The notes: a model not told the origin generated them from the sequence alone. Positions 26,560 to 36,183 are shown, numbered from the stretch's first letter. The stretch is DNA of 64,000 bases from Paucihalobacter sp036825875 (GCF_036825875.1 NZ_DAISXK010000003.1:61496-125495), one strand, 5' to 3'. Program-made: numbers and translations.

Positions 26560-29500
26560 ATGTTATTGCGTTTAAGTTTCAATTTTAAGGTAGTCTTTTT
26601 ATTGATTGTGCAACTTTTTATTTGGGAAGTTGGTGCACAATCGCAAATCACTTTTAGGCAACTTTCGGTTAAAGAAGGACTTTCTCAGAACAGCGTTATT
26701 TCAATCGCGCAAGATTCTACAGGTTATTTATGGTTAGCAACGCAAGATGGCTTGAATAAATACGATGGCCAAAGCTTTAAAAAATATGAGTTTCTTTTCA
26801 CAGATGTCACCAACGTTGAATACAGCGATTTAGGGAAAGTTTATCGCGATAAAGAAGACAATCTTTGGGTAATTCCGAGTTCGAACATTCCACATAAGTA
26901 TGATGCGCAATCCGATAAATTTTTGCCTTTATTAGAATTGAAGGATGTAACATGCATGTTTCAGGACTTACAACTTAATTTTTGGTTTGGTACTTATGAA
27001 AACGGCTTGTTTAAGAAAGACCATGAAACTGGCAAGATTGAACAGATTATTGCCCCGGAAATAACTTCTAAAATTTACACAATTACCGAAGATAACTCAG
27101 GAAAATTGTGGCTTGGTTGCAAGGAAAAAATGATTTCTTACAATTTAATTAGCCGTAAAATAAATAATTACAAACCAGATGTAGCTGAAGTCGTTCATTT
27201 TGGTAGCATAGTCGTAAATGACAAAAACCAAATTTTTGCTGGCACTTTTGGTGAAGGAATTTGGGTGAAAGGCGAAAATGATACTCACTTTAGAACCTTC
27301 GATGATGGACGTTTTCAAGACTTAGCCAAGCTTAAAGATATTTATGTACTGTCTTTGTTAATTGATTCGAAGCACAATTTATGGGTTGGTTCATACGGAA
27401 GTGGTTTATTCAAAGTTAATTTTGATGAAGCAATCATAAGGCAGTTTACAGAGAAAAAGAACAACCCAAAAACAATTCACTATAACGATATCTTATCTAT
27501 TTACGAAGATTTTTCAGGTGTTTTGTGGTTTGGCACCGATGGCGCAGGTGTGAGTTACTATGATGAGTATTTAGACAAATTTAATTATTACACGAACTCT
27601 CTAACCCCCGAAGATATCAATATAGATGTTGTAAGATCTGTGGTGACCGATAGCGAAGATGTTGTTTGGATTGGCACCAGCGGCAAAGGATTAACAAGAT
27701 TTGATCCGATGAATGAAAGTTGGAAAACATATATGAAAACCAATGAAACGATTGGGTTGGCCTGCGACAGAATCATGAGTTTATACGCCGACAAAGATCG
27801 AAACCTTTGGATAGGCACGCAAGATGGCGGTTTGCACATTATGAATGATTATGAAAGAATTGTTCAATATAAAAATCATCCCACAGCCCACGTAGATGTT
27901 AATACGATTTGGCGAATTCATGAAGATCATAATTCTAAGAAATGGCTTGCAACAGGGCAGAAGGGATTAATTCAATTTGATAAAAACAAGGGTGTCTTAC
28001 AATCTTTCTCAAGAAAACAAGGTAATTTTCCTAGTAACAATATTAGGGTCGTAATTGATGCTGAACCTGGCTTTTTGTGGGTTGCAACTGATGAACGTCA
28101 TATCCTAAAGTTAAACATTGAGACTGGCACGTTTGAAGATTACAGTCGGCTTTTATTTCAAAACCAGGCACAGGTTCAATATAATTACTCAATTAAAACT
28201 TTATTGTATCAAAACAATCAAGTATTATGGATTGGTACAGCTGGCAATGGCATTATGGCTTTAGATTTAATCGCTAATAAGCTTTATAACTACTCTATTG
28301 ATGACGGCTTGGCAAATAATGTTATTTATGCCATTATGCCTGATGAAAAAGGTCAATTTTGGCTGAGTTCTAATAAAGGAATTTCAAAATTTTTACCGCC
28401 AAAAACATGGGATGAACAACCAGAAATTACAAACTACACCAGTTACGATGGCTTATCTATCGAATTTAATACCGGTGCGTATCATACGTCCGAAAACGGC
28501 GATATTTACTTTGGAGCTTTAGATGGATTTTATTGGTTAAATCCTTTAGAAATTAAGAATAATACCGAACCACCAAAAACAGTACTTTCTAAACTCGAAG
28601 TTAACAATACCGAAATGGATTTTTCAGAAAAACTGAATTTAAAATCATTTCAAAATACCATAACCTTTACCTTTTCTAGTTTACAGTTTTCGTTACCTCA
28701 TAAAAATTATTTTAGTTATAAATTAGATGGTTATGATGAAGACTGGAGCACTGCAAGCAACATTAATTTCGCCAGATATACTAACTTACCTGCAGGAGAT
28801 TATGTATTTAAGGTGTTATCAAGTAATTATGATGGCATTTGGAGCCAACTACCAACTCAGTTTTTATTTAAAATTTTAAAACCCTGGTATTCAAGTGCAG
28901 GAGCGATTTTAATTTATGCACTTTTAACTTTATTAACAGCCTATTTAATTTACACGTACTTTAAAGTACGTTGGCAGATGCAGTTGGAATTAAAAGTGGA
29001 GCATGATAAAGCAGAAAGGCTCAAACAATTAAATGACTATAAAACAAAGCTTTACACCAACTTGTCACACGAGTTTAGAACGCCTCTAACCTTAATTTCG
29101 GCGCCTGTTAAAAAACAATTGCAAAGTAATGAACTCTCTAACGATACCAGAGAAGATTTAATGTTGGTAGATAGAAACGCCAATCAATTATCGGGACTAG
29201 TCAACCAGCTGCTTGAACTTTCAAAACTTGAATCTGGATTTGTCAAACTTAAAATTTCATACAGCAATATTGAATTGTTTTTGCATGCTATCGTTGCATC
29301 GTTTGTACCATTGGCCGTTCAAAAAACACTAAAATTAACTACCAACATAAAAGTTGCTCAATTTGCATGGTATGATGCAGATGTTCTAGAAAAAATTATA
29401 AATAATCTTTTGTCAAATGCTATAAAATATACCCCGAAAAATGGTGAGATTATTTTTAATTCCGAAATAAATTTGGGGCAATTAAAGTTATCCGTGCAAA

Positions 29501-30546
29501 ACGATGTCAGTGAAATTAAGGAACAAGAACTATCAAAAATATTCGACCGCTTTTATCAAATAGATTCCAAGAACGAGGGATTTGGTATTGGACTTTCACT
29601 TATAACAGAATTGGTCACACTTAATAAGGGCACTATTCAGGCTGAATATATAAACGAAACAGCAATTAACTTTATAGTAACTTTACCTATTGAAAAAAAT
29701 GTATTTAGCGATTCCGAAATTCATGAACCTAGTCCACAAGAATTAAAACACAAGCTTTCAAAGGATGACAGGATAAATAAGCATATTTCTGAGAAAGAGA
29801 TAATTCTAATTGTTGAAGACAACGCAGAAATGCTTCAGTTCTTAATCAGAATGTTTGAATCTAAATATAAGGTGATTCAGGCTCAAGATGGTTTAGAAGG
29901 CATCAATAAAGCATTTCAATATATCCCAGACGTTATTATATCGGATATCATGATGCCAAAAACTGACGGTATCACACTTTGTAACACCTTAAAGACAGAT
30001 GAAAAAACATCTCATATTCCAATTATATTACTCACTGCGAAAAGCGGCGAAGAAAATGAATTGATTGGGTTAAAAACGGGTGCTGACGATTATATTCTAA
30101 AACCTTTTAATCCTGAAAAAATTCAAATTAGGGTTCAAAAACTAATTGAAATAAGAAATAATCTTCGAATGCGTTACCAACAGGCAGTTTCGTTAAAGCC
30201 TCAAGACATCGCTATTACTGCCACTGATGAGAAATTTTTAAATAAACTCCAGCAAATACTTGACGAACGCCTTGTCGATCCAGAATTCAATGCCGATTAT
30301 TTCAGCAAAGAGATTGGCATGAGCCGTATGCAACTTCACAGAAAACTAGTGGCCTTAACTGGATTAAGTACAACCATGTTTATTAAATCGCAGCGGCTAA
30401 AACACGCTGTTATCTTACTTCAAAATTCCAATGCCAATGTAGCAGAAGTTGCTTACTCATCCGGATTTAATTCGCCATCCTATTTTACCAAAAGTTTTAA
30501 AGATACCTACGGAAAATCTCCAGTAGATTATTTTAACGGCAATTAA
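26560..30546 (+). CDS. Hybrid two-component regulator: beta-propeller sensor, kinase, receiver, AraC
   Basis: One-protein signalling system of 1328 residues. Signal peptide (1-27). A periplasmic two-component-type beta-propeller (about 30-660) is built of repeats such as GYLWLATQDGLNKYD, NLWVGSYGSGLF and NLWIGTQDGGL. A Y_Y_Y domain (about 680-745) and one membrane helix (about 755-780) follow. The histidine kinase has phospho-His837 in SHEFRTPL and N box NNLLSNAIKYTP. The receiver has Asp1129 in ISDIMMPKTDG and Lys in ILKPFNPEK. An AraC-type double HTH lies at 1225-1325 (GFNSPSYFTKSFKDTYGKSPVDYF). All catalytic residues are intact. Such proteins usually control polysaccharide loci; here the downstream genes are a cytolysin-like locus whose promoters carry 21-bp-spaced direct repeats, the likely target. 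Confidence 0.94.
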   Translation: MLLRLSFNFKVVFLLIVQLFIWEVGAQSQITFRQLSVKEGLSQNSVISIAQDSTGYLWLATQDGLNKYDGQSFKKYEFLFTDVTNVEYSDLGKVYRDKEDNLWVIPSSNIPHKYDAQSDKFLPLLELKDVTCMFQDLQLNFWFGTYENGLFKKDHETGKIEQIIAPEITSKIYTITEDNSGKLWLGCKEKMISYNLISRKINNYKPDVAEVVHFGSIVVNDKNQIFAGTFGEGIWVKGENDTHFRTFDDGRFQDLAKLKDIYVLSLLIDSKHNLWVGSYGSGLFKVNFDEAIIRQFTEKKNNPKTIHYNDILSIYEDFSGVLWFGTDGAGVSYYDEYLDKFNYYTNSLTPEDINIDVVRSVVTDSEDVVWIGTSGKGLTRFDPMNESWKTYMKTNETIGLACDRIMSLYADKDRNLWIGTQDGGLHIMNDYERIVQYKNHPTAHVDVNTIWRIHEDHNSKKWLATGQKGLIQFDKNKGVLQSFSRKQGNFPSNNIRVVIDAEPGFLWVATDERHILKLNIETGTFEDYSRLLFQNQAQVQYNYSIKTLLYQNNQVLWIGTAGNGIMALDLIANKLYNYSIDDGLANNVIYAIMPDEKGQFWLSSNKGISKFLPPKTWDEQPEITNYTSYDGLSIEFNTGAYHTSENGDIYFGALDGFYWLNPLEIKNNTEPPKTVLSKLEVNNTEMDFSEKLNLKSFQNTITFTFSSLQFSLPHKNYFSYKLDGYDEDWSTASNINFARYTNLPAGDYVFKVLSSNYDGIWSQLPTQFLFKILKPWYSSAGAILIYALLTLLTAYLIYTYFKVRWQMQLELKVEHDKAERLKQLNDYKTKLYTNLSHEFRTPLTLISAPVKKQLQSNELSNDTREDLMLVDRNANQLSGLVNQLLELSKLESGFVKLKISYSNIELFLHAIVASFVPLAVQKTLKLTTNIKVAQFAWYDADVLEKIINNLLSNAIKYTPKNGEIIFNSEINLGQLKLSVQNDVSEIKEQELSKIFDRFYQIDSKNEGFGIGLSLITELVTLNKGTIQAEYINETAINFIVTLPIEKNVFSDSEIHEPSPQELKHKLSKDDRINKHISEKEIILIVEDNAEMLQFLIRMFESKYKVIQAQDGLEGINKAFQYIPDVIISDIMMPKTDGITLCNTLKTDEKTSHIPIILLTAKSGEENELIGLKTGADDYILKPFNPEKIQIRVQKLIEIRNNLRMRYQQAVSLKPQDIAITATDEKFLNKLQQILDERLVDPEFNADYFSKEIGMSRMQLHRKLVALTGLSTTMFIKSQRLKHAVILLQNSNANVAEVAYSSGFNSPSYFTKSFKDTYGKSPVDYFNGN

Positions 30547-30667
30547 TTTTCAAAACATAATTCACTATAATGCCAGTTTTTCTAACCAGAAAGCTCTAGT
30601 ATTTGATTTTTGAAATACGCTTTTCGCTGATTCGAAACAATTTCCGCAACCAAACTATTAAAGACTA

Positions 30668-30768
30668 GTTATTAACAAAAAAGCTTTCAAAAACCTTCAA
30701 AATGTTACATATGTTATAGCATTTGTTACATATGTGATAGTCCGATAGGCAGTTTTAATAAATCTTTG
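30668..30768 (+). promoter_or_regulatory. Direct-repeat promoter module, copy A
   Basis: TGTTACATATGTTATAG at 30703-30719 and TGTTACATATGTGATAG at 30724-30740 (21-bp period), then 20 bp to AATCTTTG at 30761-30768, a one-mismatch -7 box. TTATTAACAAAAAA lies just upstream. No -33 TTG is present, as expected for an activator-dependent promoter. It drives the 28-residue-repeat protein at 30908. The 361-bp gap after the hybrid regulator holds nothing else. Confidence 0.85.
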
Positions 30769-30907
30769 TATCGATAAATTTTTACGATAAAAACATTATA
30801 GTTTTTCTTAAAAAGATTAAATGGGCTATTGTCTTTTTTTTAAGAAATCTAAAAAAACTAATTATTAGAACTCAGCCTATACTATTAATCATTTAAATTG
30901 TATTCTC

Positions 30908-32110
30908 ATGAAAAAAATTACACTTTTAATTACTTTACTTTTATTTTTTAAAGTACACGCACAATTTTTTGAAGATGAATTTGGCCCACTGCCTGAAATA
31001 CTTACCATTGACGAATGGTCGGGAACAGATTGGGACGAGGTCGCAAGCCAGGAAGCAACATTTAATGTGGATTGTTTAGTACAAACAATTACAACTTTAA
31101 TTTCGGGTATTAACGTTTCTAGGTCAATATACAGCTATAATCAGGGAAATCAGGTAATAGAAATAATTATACAAACAAATATTGCCGGTACTTGGTTTAA
31201 TAGTTCTAGAACTCAAAACACATACACTGGTGACAATTTAACCGAAGAAATAGAATCTAATTGGAATGGCTCTACTTGGATTAATAGTTTTAGAATTCAA
31301 AGTACATTTACTGGCAATAATTTGACAGAAGAAATAGAATCCAATTGGGATGGTACTAATTGGGAGAACAATTTAAGACGTCAAAACACATACACTGGTG
31401 ACAATTTATCCGAAGAAATAGAATCTAATTGGGATGGTGCTAATTGGGGATTGTTTAGCAGAACACTATATAATTACAACGGATCTAATCAGTTGATAGA
31501 TGATTTATTCCAACTGCGTAATGCAGAAGATACAACTTGGGAAAATGCCAATAGATCAATTTACACGTACAATGCTGCTGATTTGTTAGAACAAGAATCG
31601 TATCAGGAATGGAATACTGTAAACGCAATGTGGGTCAATTCAGAACAAAGAACTTATTCTTATACAGGATCTAATATTTCTGCAATTATATCTTCCTTTT
31701 GGGATGGCTTTGAGTATTTGCCAGAAGATAGAAGCCTTTTAACCTATAATGCTAATGGTTTAATAGCACAATTAATTTTTCAAGATTACTTTGGTGGAGA
31801 TTGGGAGAATACTTCAAGAATTACATTTATCTACCCTGCCTGTCAGTCTTTATCAACAGAAGAATTCACGACTTTTGATTTTAGTTTTTCCCCAAATCCT
31901 TCAAGCAATTACCTAAAAGTTTTAAATCTTCCACAAGGACACACTGTATTAAATTACATGGTATATGACATGTCTGGTCGTTTAGTGCAAAAAGGTAAAT
32001 TAAACTCAGATTTAACCATTACCACACAATTTATGACAGATGGTTTATATGTATTAAAACTAAGTGACGGATCTTACAGTCAAGCAAAACAATTCGTTGT
32101 TAATTATTGA
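30908..32110 (+). CDS. T9SS-exported protein with 28-residue repeats
   Basis: A 400-residue protein with a signal peptide (MKKITLLITLLLFFKVHAQ). It carries about eight tandem repeats of 28-31 residues with the pattern R-x(3)-Y-T-G-x-N-L-x-E-E-I-x-S-N-W-D-G-x-x-W (for example DNLTEEIESNWNGSTW, DNLSEEIESNWDGANW). Three central repeats are also nearly identical in DNA (84-bp period, 31221-31440), a sign of recent duplication. The C-terminal 75 residues form a type A sorting domain (FSPNPSSNYLKV...GRLVQKGKL...DGLYVLKLSDG), so it is exported by type IX secretion and attached to the surface. The function is unknown; the aromatic repeats suggest binding or adhesion. Transcribed alone from module A with a terminator at 32142. 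Confidence 0.85.
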   Translation: MKKITLLITLLLFFKVHAQFFEDEFGPLPEILTIDEWSGTDWDEVASQEATFNVDCLVQTITTLISGINVSRSIYSYNQGNQVIEIIIQTNIAGTWFNSSRTQNTYTGDNLTEEIESNWNGSTWINSFRIQSTFTGNNLTEEIESNWDGTNWENNLRRQNTYTGDNLSEEIESNWDGANWGLFSRTLYNYNGSNQLIDDLFQLRNAEDTTWENANRSIYTYNAADLLEQESYQEWNTVNAMWVNSEQRTYSYTGSNISAIISSFWDGFEYLPEDRSLLTYNANGLIAQLIFQDYFGGDWENTSRITFIYPACQSLSTEEFTTFDFSFSPNPSSNYLKVLNLPQGHTVLNYMVYDMSGRLVQKGKLNSDLTITTQFMTDGLYVLKLSDGSYSQAKQFVVNY

Positions 32111-32141
32111 AGCTAATATATTAATCTTATTTAAAATACGG

Positions 32142-32178
32142 AAACCACTTTAGATAGATAACTAGAGTGGTTTTGTTT
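32142..32178 (+). terminator. Terminator after the repeat protein gene
   Basis: AAACCACT-T-TAG pairs with CTA-G-AGTGGTTT (one mismatch), followed by TTTTGTTT. It separates the 30908 gene from module B. Confidence 0.75.
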
Positions 32179-32440
32179 ATAATGCAAACCTATTTCATAA
32201 AAAATTAATTTATCTACGTGCAAGCATTATAAATCAAATTTTCTTGAATCATTTTATAAACGTCATGCTACCCATTCCTCTTTAAAAAGCATTTACCTAC
32301 CATTTTCTCCTATTTTTCATTATAATATAACGCACGTTCTTAATATCCAATTCTTTTCTTGTAATTATATTTTTAATTTAGGTTAAAAATACGTCTTGCT
32401 TTAAGTGCAATCAATTTCCGTAGATATTTCTAAAAATAAC

Positions 32441-32542
32441 TCTTATTAACAAAAAAAGCCCAAAAAAGGCTGTAAATGTTACATATGTTATAGCATTTGT
32501 TACATATGTGATAGTCCGATTGGCTGTTTTAATAAATCTTTG
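32441..32542 (+). promoter_or_regulatory. Direct-repeat promoter module, copy B
   Basis: TGTTACATATGTTATAG at 32477-32493 and TGTTACATATGTGATAG at 32498-32514, 21-bp period, then 20 bp to AATCTTTG at 32535-32542. The flank TTATTAACAAAAAAAGCC matches copy C exactly, and weaker similarity to C extends upstream to about 32360. It drives the cytolysin operon. The leader to the ATG at 32832 is about 285 nt and includes an open stretch (32624-32740) without a start codon. Confidence 0.85.
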
Positions 32543-32831
32543 TATCAATAAATTGAATGGTTTTTCGCCTAAAAATATAAGTGATAAGAATTCAGTAAAC
32601 CCTGTTCAAACATTAAAAACTAAAAAGCCAATGATAAAAGATTCTCAGATAGTATTACCAATCGTATAAAACAACACGAAGGTGCTTTAAAGATGGTTTA
32701 CGAAAACAATCTAAAAAATTCATCTAAGAAGGAAAAGTAAAAACAGTTCGATTCAACATGCAAAAATGGAAAGCACACTACATGAAGCTGAAGAAATCTT
32801 TTTTTAAAAATTAATTCTAAACTTAAAAATC

Positions 32832-34775
32832 ATGAAAAACTTGAGTATTTCAGCAAATTACTTCAAAACCAGAGTGATTGCTATTTTAACTATGATGCTT
32901 TTATTAGTTCCTACAACAATAGATGCACAGGTAACAAGAAGAACAAAACAACAAACAAATACAACTAAAACAACTAAAACAGTTAAACCTGAAACTACAA
33001 CTAACACAAACACAAATATTCAAATGGTTGGAACCTTGGCACCAATAATAGTTCCATTTGAATCTCTGGTAATTGGATCACCATGGAATAAGGGAGGCAT
33101 GAAAAAGCTCACTGTTATTAATAATAATTTCACTGAGAAAAATAATTCTAGCACTACAAATGAGGGTAAAAATGAAACCAAAGAAACAATATGTTTTAAG
33201 GAACGACTTAACATAGAGGCAAATGTTAGAGATTTTAGTCAAATGCCGCAAGGTTCAAGACCAGACTGGTTAAAACCGGGCATAGTTATGAAAGCCAATA
33301 GCTTTGTTGATGGCTCGTACCAAATAGAAGAAAGATATAATAGATCTCCAATTAACCTATCCGTTGATCTAAGGGGTGCTTCTCAATCTGTAAGACAAGT
33401 TCCCAATCCAAGATACAAATCAAATATTTTAAATATTGAAAACCAACTTATTTCCCAAAATGCCAATCATGTCCCAGCGAATATGAGCTTTAAATTTCAT
33501 GAAATCCGTTCTTTAGAAGAGCTCGATTTTAAATTAAACGGTCGTTATTCGGGAGGTTTCGGCGCGTTTGGAGCTGAAATGGGGTTGAGTTATGAGAAAT
33601 CAAAATCTTCATATTATTATATGGTTGAATTTACTCAGCAAATGTTTCAAATGGAAGTAGACGGACTGGATGCCAGTCAACTTTTTGCCGATAATGCTCA
33701 GGTTCCAACGCAAGATTATGTCTATATATCAAAAGTAAATTATGGTAGAAGAGGTGTTATTATTTTTAAATCAGAAAAAAGTTTTGATGAGTTAAAGACG
33801 AGCGTTAATGTAAAATCTGGATTTTTATTAACCAAAGCAAGTTTAAATACCTTTTATAGTGAAATGTCTCAAAATGAAGAAGTAAAAATTGAGGCCTTTT
33901 TATATGGAGGGTCCAGTGTAGCAGCCATTAACAGCATTGTAAGCACGATTAAAAATGGAAAGCCAGATATTGCCGGCTGGCTAGCTGGCAGACCATTTGA
34001 CCATAAACTGGCACTGCCTATTAGTTTTGAAATAAAAAATCTAAACAATCAAAAAGTGGGTATGGAAAGTAGTTTCATACAAAACGTTCAAACCTGTATA
34101 GAGAAAAGAAATTACAAATTAAAAATGTCTTTAACCGATATTCAAAATATCAAAGCCCGAGATGGCGTTGGAGCAAATGATGACTATGGTATTCAAATGG
34201 CCGTAGTGTATAGCGCTAAGGGAAAAAGGAAAACACCTGTAGATAGCAAAATCAGAAAATTTCCTGGTTTAAGATGTGGTTTTGAAGATGCCAGCCGCCC
34301 ACATAAAATTTCTGGTCCTTATATTCCTATCATTTGTGGGGGTATGAATAATCAAATTCACGTAAGGGAAGATCGAGTTCAGCGATGGCCAAGTCAAATT
34401 AACAACACCGTTACTTTTAATGTTTCTTATGAGGATATTACTGATCCCAAAGCAAGTTTCACTATTTATACATGGTTTAAAGAGTACACTAGTGGTAATG
34501 ATAAAGTAATGTTAGATGCCAATACACCTACAGAAGTCCCGGTTGCTGAAATCATTCAAATATTGACTAGTGCGAAACAATTGAACGGCAATAAAAAATA
34601 TTATGATGGTGCTATAGCCCAAAATTTAGGAAATAAATTTAAAGACTTTGGACCTAGTCAAATATGGTTAACAACTGTTCCAGAAACTAATAAAATTATT
34701 TTAGAAGGCCCTTTAAGAGCTGGAGATCCTAGCGGTAAAGCAGCTATTTGGGTACGTTTTGAATTAGAAAATTAA
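32832..34775 (+). CDS. Cholesterol-dependent-cytolysin-like (CDCL) pore-forming protein
   Basis: Secreted protein of 647 residues with a signal peptide (1-33, ending TTIDAQ). A low-complexity Thr/Asn/Lys segment follows (34-65). The middle matches the thiol-activated cytolysin fold: SSYYYMVEFTQQMFQMEVDG (about 257-276), then DYVYISKVNYGRRGVIIFKS (295-314), the counterpart of the YVSSVAYGR strand of perfringolysin, then a long helix/strand segment with FLYGGSSVAAINSIVSTIKNG, and LPISFEIKNL. The undecapeptide ECTGLAWEWWR that anchors true cytolysins in cholesterol membranes is absent, and the C-terminal domain differs. This fits the CDC-like group described from Elizabethkingia rather than a classical cytolysin. 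No T9SS tail. First gene of a five-gene operon. Target and partner are unknown. Confidence 0.82.
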   Translation: MKNLSISANYFKTRVIAILTMMLLLVPTTIDAQVTRRTKQQTNTTKTTKTVKPETTTNTNTNIQMVGTLAPIIVPFESLVIGSPWNKGGMKKLTVINNNFTEKNNSSTTNEGKNETKETICFKERLNIEANVRDFSQMPQGSRPDWLKPGIVMKANSFVDGSYQIEERYNRSPINLSVDLRGASQSVRQVPNPRYKSNILNIENQLISQNANHVPANMSFKFHEIRSLEELDFKLNGRYSGGFGAFGAEMGLSYEKSKSSYYYMVEFTQQMFQMEVDGLDASQLFADNAQVPTQDYVYISKVNYGRRGVIIFKSEKSFDELKTSVNVKSGFLLTKASLNTFYSEMSQNEEVKIEAFLYGGSSVAAINSIVSTIKNGKPDIAGWLAGRPFDHKLALPISFEIKNLNNQKVGMESSFIQNVQTCIEKRNYKLKMSLTDIQNIKARDGVGANDDYGIQMAVVYSAKGKRKTPVDSKIRKFPGLRCGFEDASRPHKISGPYIPIICGGMNNQIHVREDRVQRWPSQINNTVTFNVSYEDITDPKASFTIYTWFKEYTSGNDKVMLDANTPTEVPVAEIIQILTSAKQLNGNKKYYDGAIAQNLGNKFKDFGPSQIWLTTVPETNKIILEGPLRAGDPSGKAAIWVRFELEN

Positions 34776-34784
34776 TCTTTAAAA

Positions 34785-35552
34785 ATGAAAAAAATGAAAA
34801 CATTACATATAGTAAACATAAGACCTGTTTTAACTTTTTTATTATTGGTTTTTGGATGTTCTACATCTTTCGCCCAACTAAGCATCTCAATTCCTTTAGG
34901 TAGCGAACTATCTTCAAAAAACATAGAAGTTTTATCGGTTGATTTTATGACCGAGGAAATTTCTAAATGGGGAAGTTTAGATGAAAACGGCGACATAACC
35001 TTTTCATTAAGCTACGACTACATGGATGAGCTTCTAAAGGAAGCAAAAAAACAACAAAAAGATGCCCCCAAAGGATGGACCCTCACATTTAAAACAGCTG
35101 GTTCTGAACATACATGCGAATATGGCGAAAGTACCATCGAAGTTGAAAACCCAGACAGTCGTCTATTTGGAGTGCCATCTTTTTTTGCTGGAATTGAATC
35201 AGAGAAAAAACGATATGGAGACATGTACGCAGCCTCCAATGAAGCTGTGGCAACTTGGCTGCACGGATACCAAATGGGAAGCGCTTCAACAGGTTTCTAT
35301 GTGGAATGGATTTATGCTGAAGGTGATGCCACTGTAAAAGGTTCTTGTACAAGAAATACAGGCACTGGTTATGGTGACGAAGAATTTGATGCGGTTACCA
35401 ATTATAACCTTCAATTTAAAGAAGGATGGAATACGGTGGTACATCAAATTGATGAGGTTTTTGATAGTGCTTCGGGTACTTCTTATGTAAAAACCAAGAG
35501 CGTTTTCACCACGAAATTTTACGAAGATTTATATTGGTATGTGCTAGATTAA
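34785..35552 (+). CDS. Secreted partner protein of the cytolysin operon (paralogue of 43756 product)
   Basis: A 255-residue protein with a signal sequence. It is either cleaved after TSFAQ or lipidated at the Cys in LLVFGCSTS; the sequence does not decide. The body is beta-rich. It aligns by eye with the 237-residue protein at 43756: GSASTGFYVEWIYAEGDATVKGSC against LGSYFELIYVTEDAEIKATC, and NYNLQFKEGWNTVVHQIDEVF against DYEFDLSLKKGYNLIEYEILDIF. No known family is recognised. The ATG is 9 bp after the cytolysin stop, so tight coupling to the pore-former is clear. It could be a chaperone, receptor or protective factor. Confidence 0.75.
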   Translation: MKKMKTLHIVNIRPVLTFLLLVFGCSTSFAQLSISIPLGSELSSKNIEVLSVDFMTEEISKWGSLDENGDITFSLSYDYMDELLKEAKKQQKDAPKGWTLTFKTAGSEHTCEYGESTIEVENPDSRLFGVPSFFAGIESEKKRYGDMYAASNEAVATWLHGYQMGSASTGFYVEWIYAEGDATVKGSCTRNTGTGYGDEEFDAVTNYNLQFKEGWNTVVHQIDEVFDSASGTSYVKTKSVFTTKFYEDLYWYVLD

Positions 35553-35576
35553 TGAAATTCTAAATAAACTAAGAAG

Positions 35577-36179
35577 ATGAAATTGATTAAAAACACCATA
35601 CACTTTATTTTAAGTTTAAGTTGTTTGATGATACTATTTTCTTGTAACTCCAAAGAACAACAAGTAAATTTCAACGATTCGGGAATTGAAAAAGTGGTAA
35701 AAGCTAATAGTAATTCTAAACATGTTTTTGAAAAGGCATTAAAAACAGGCAATACGGCTGATGCTATAGCGGATTGGTTTCCAAAAGAGTTAGGCGATTA
35801 CAAGTTGGATAAACAAAGCATAGAAAAAGATAAGCGTAACTTGGGTTGGGCGAGTGCGATATACAAACATGGGTCTAATTCAAATAAGGATGTAACATTA
35901 AATATTTGGGATGGATTAGGTTCTTTTGCATCTGTTATCAATAATCTAAAAACGGCTAATTTGGAAGGGGAAGGCGAAGAAAGTAATTCGCAAATGCGCA
36001 AAAAAATTTATGTGCGGAATGGTCAAAAAGCTTCTGAAATGGAAGTATTTCCATCTGGTTTAATACATATAATTTTTGAAGCCGAACAGCGCTTTTACGT
36101 AACCATGCGCAGTAACAATAATAGTCTAATGACTATATGGCAAATGGCAGACGAACTAAATTTTAACTCACTTAAGTAA
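35577..36179 (+). CDS. Lipoprotein, member 1 of a three-paralogue family
   Basis: A 200-residue lipoprotein: signal MKLIKNTIHFILSLSCLMIL with lipobox Cys in LFSCNS. It belongs with the products of 36299 and 41732. Shared pattern: a short acidic/helical start, then DWFPKELGDYKLD (others: DTFPVKIGDYERD; RLFPTELQGMPLL), then a strand pair with TLNIWDGLGS (others: TLNITDASGP; ALTLVDGAGT), then a C-terminal HIIFEAEQRFYVTM (others: RFHIFLTAKG; RFHINLTGRH). No known domain. Placed after a pore-former, it may be an immunity or membrane-docking protein; that is inference. Confidence 0.75.
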   Translation: MKLIKNTIHFILSLSCLMILFSCNSKEQQVNFNDSGIEKVVKANSNSKHVFEKALKTGNTADAIADWFPKELGDYKLDKQSIEKDKRNLGWASAIYKHGSNSNKDVTLNIWDGLGSFASVINNLKTANLEGEGEESNSQMRKKIYVRNGQKASEMEVFPSGLIHIIFEAEQRFYVTMRSNNNSLMTIWQMADELNFNSLK

Positions 36180-36183
36180 AATT

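Noticed and set aside
31221..31440. 84-bp DNA repeats as a possible CRISPR or mobile element
   Set aside because: They keep the reading frame and encode 28-residue protein repeats, so they are coding repeats.
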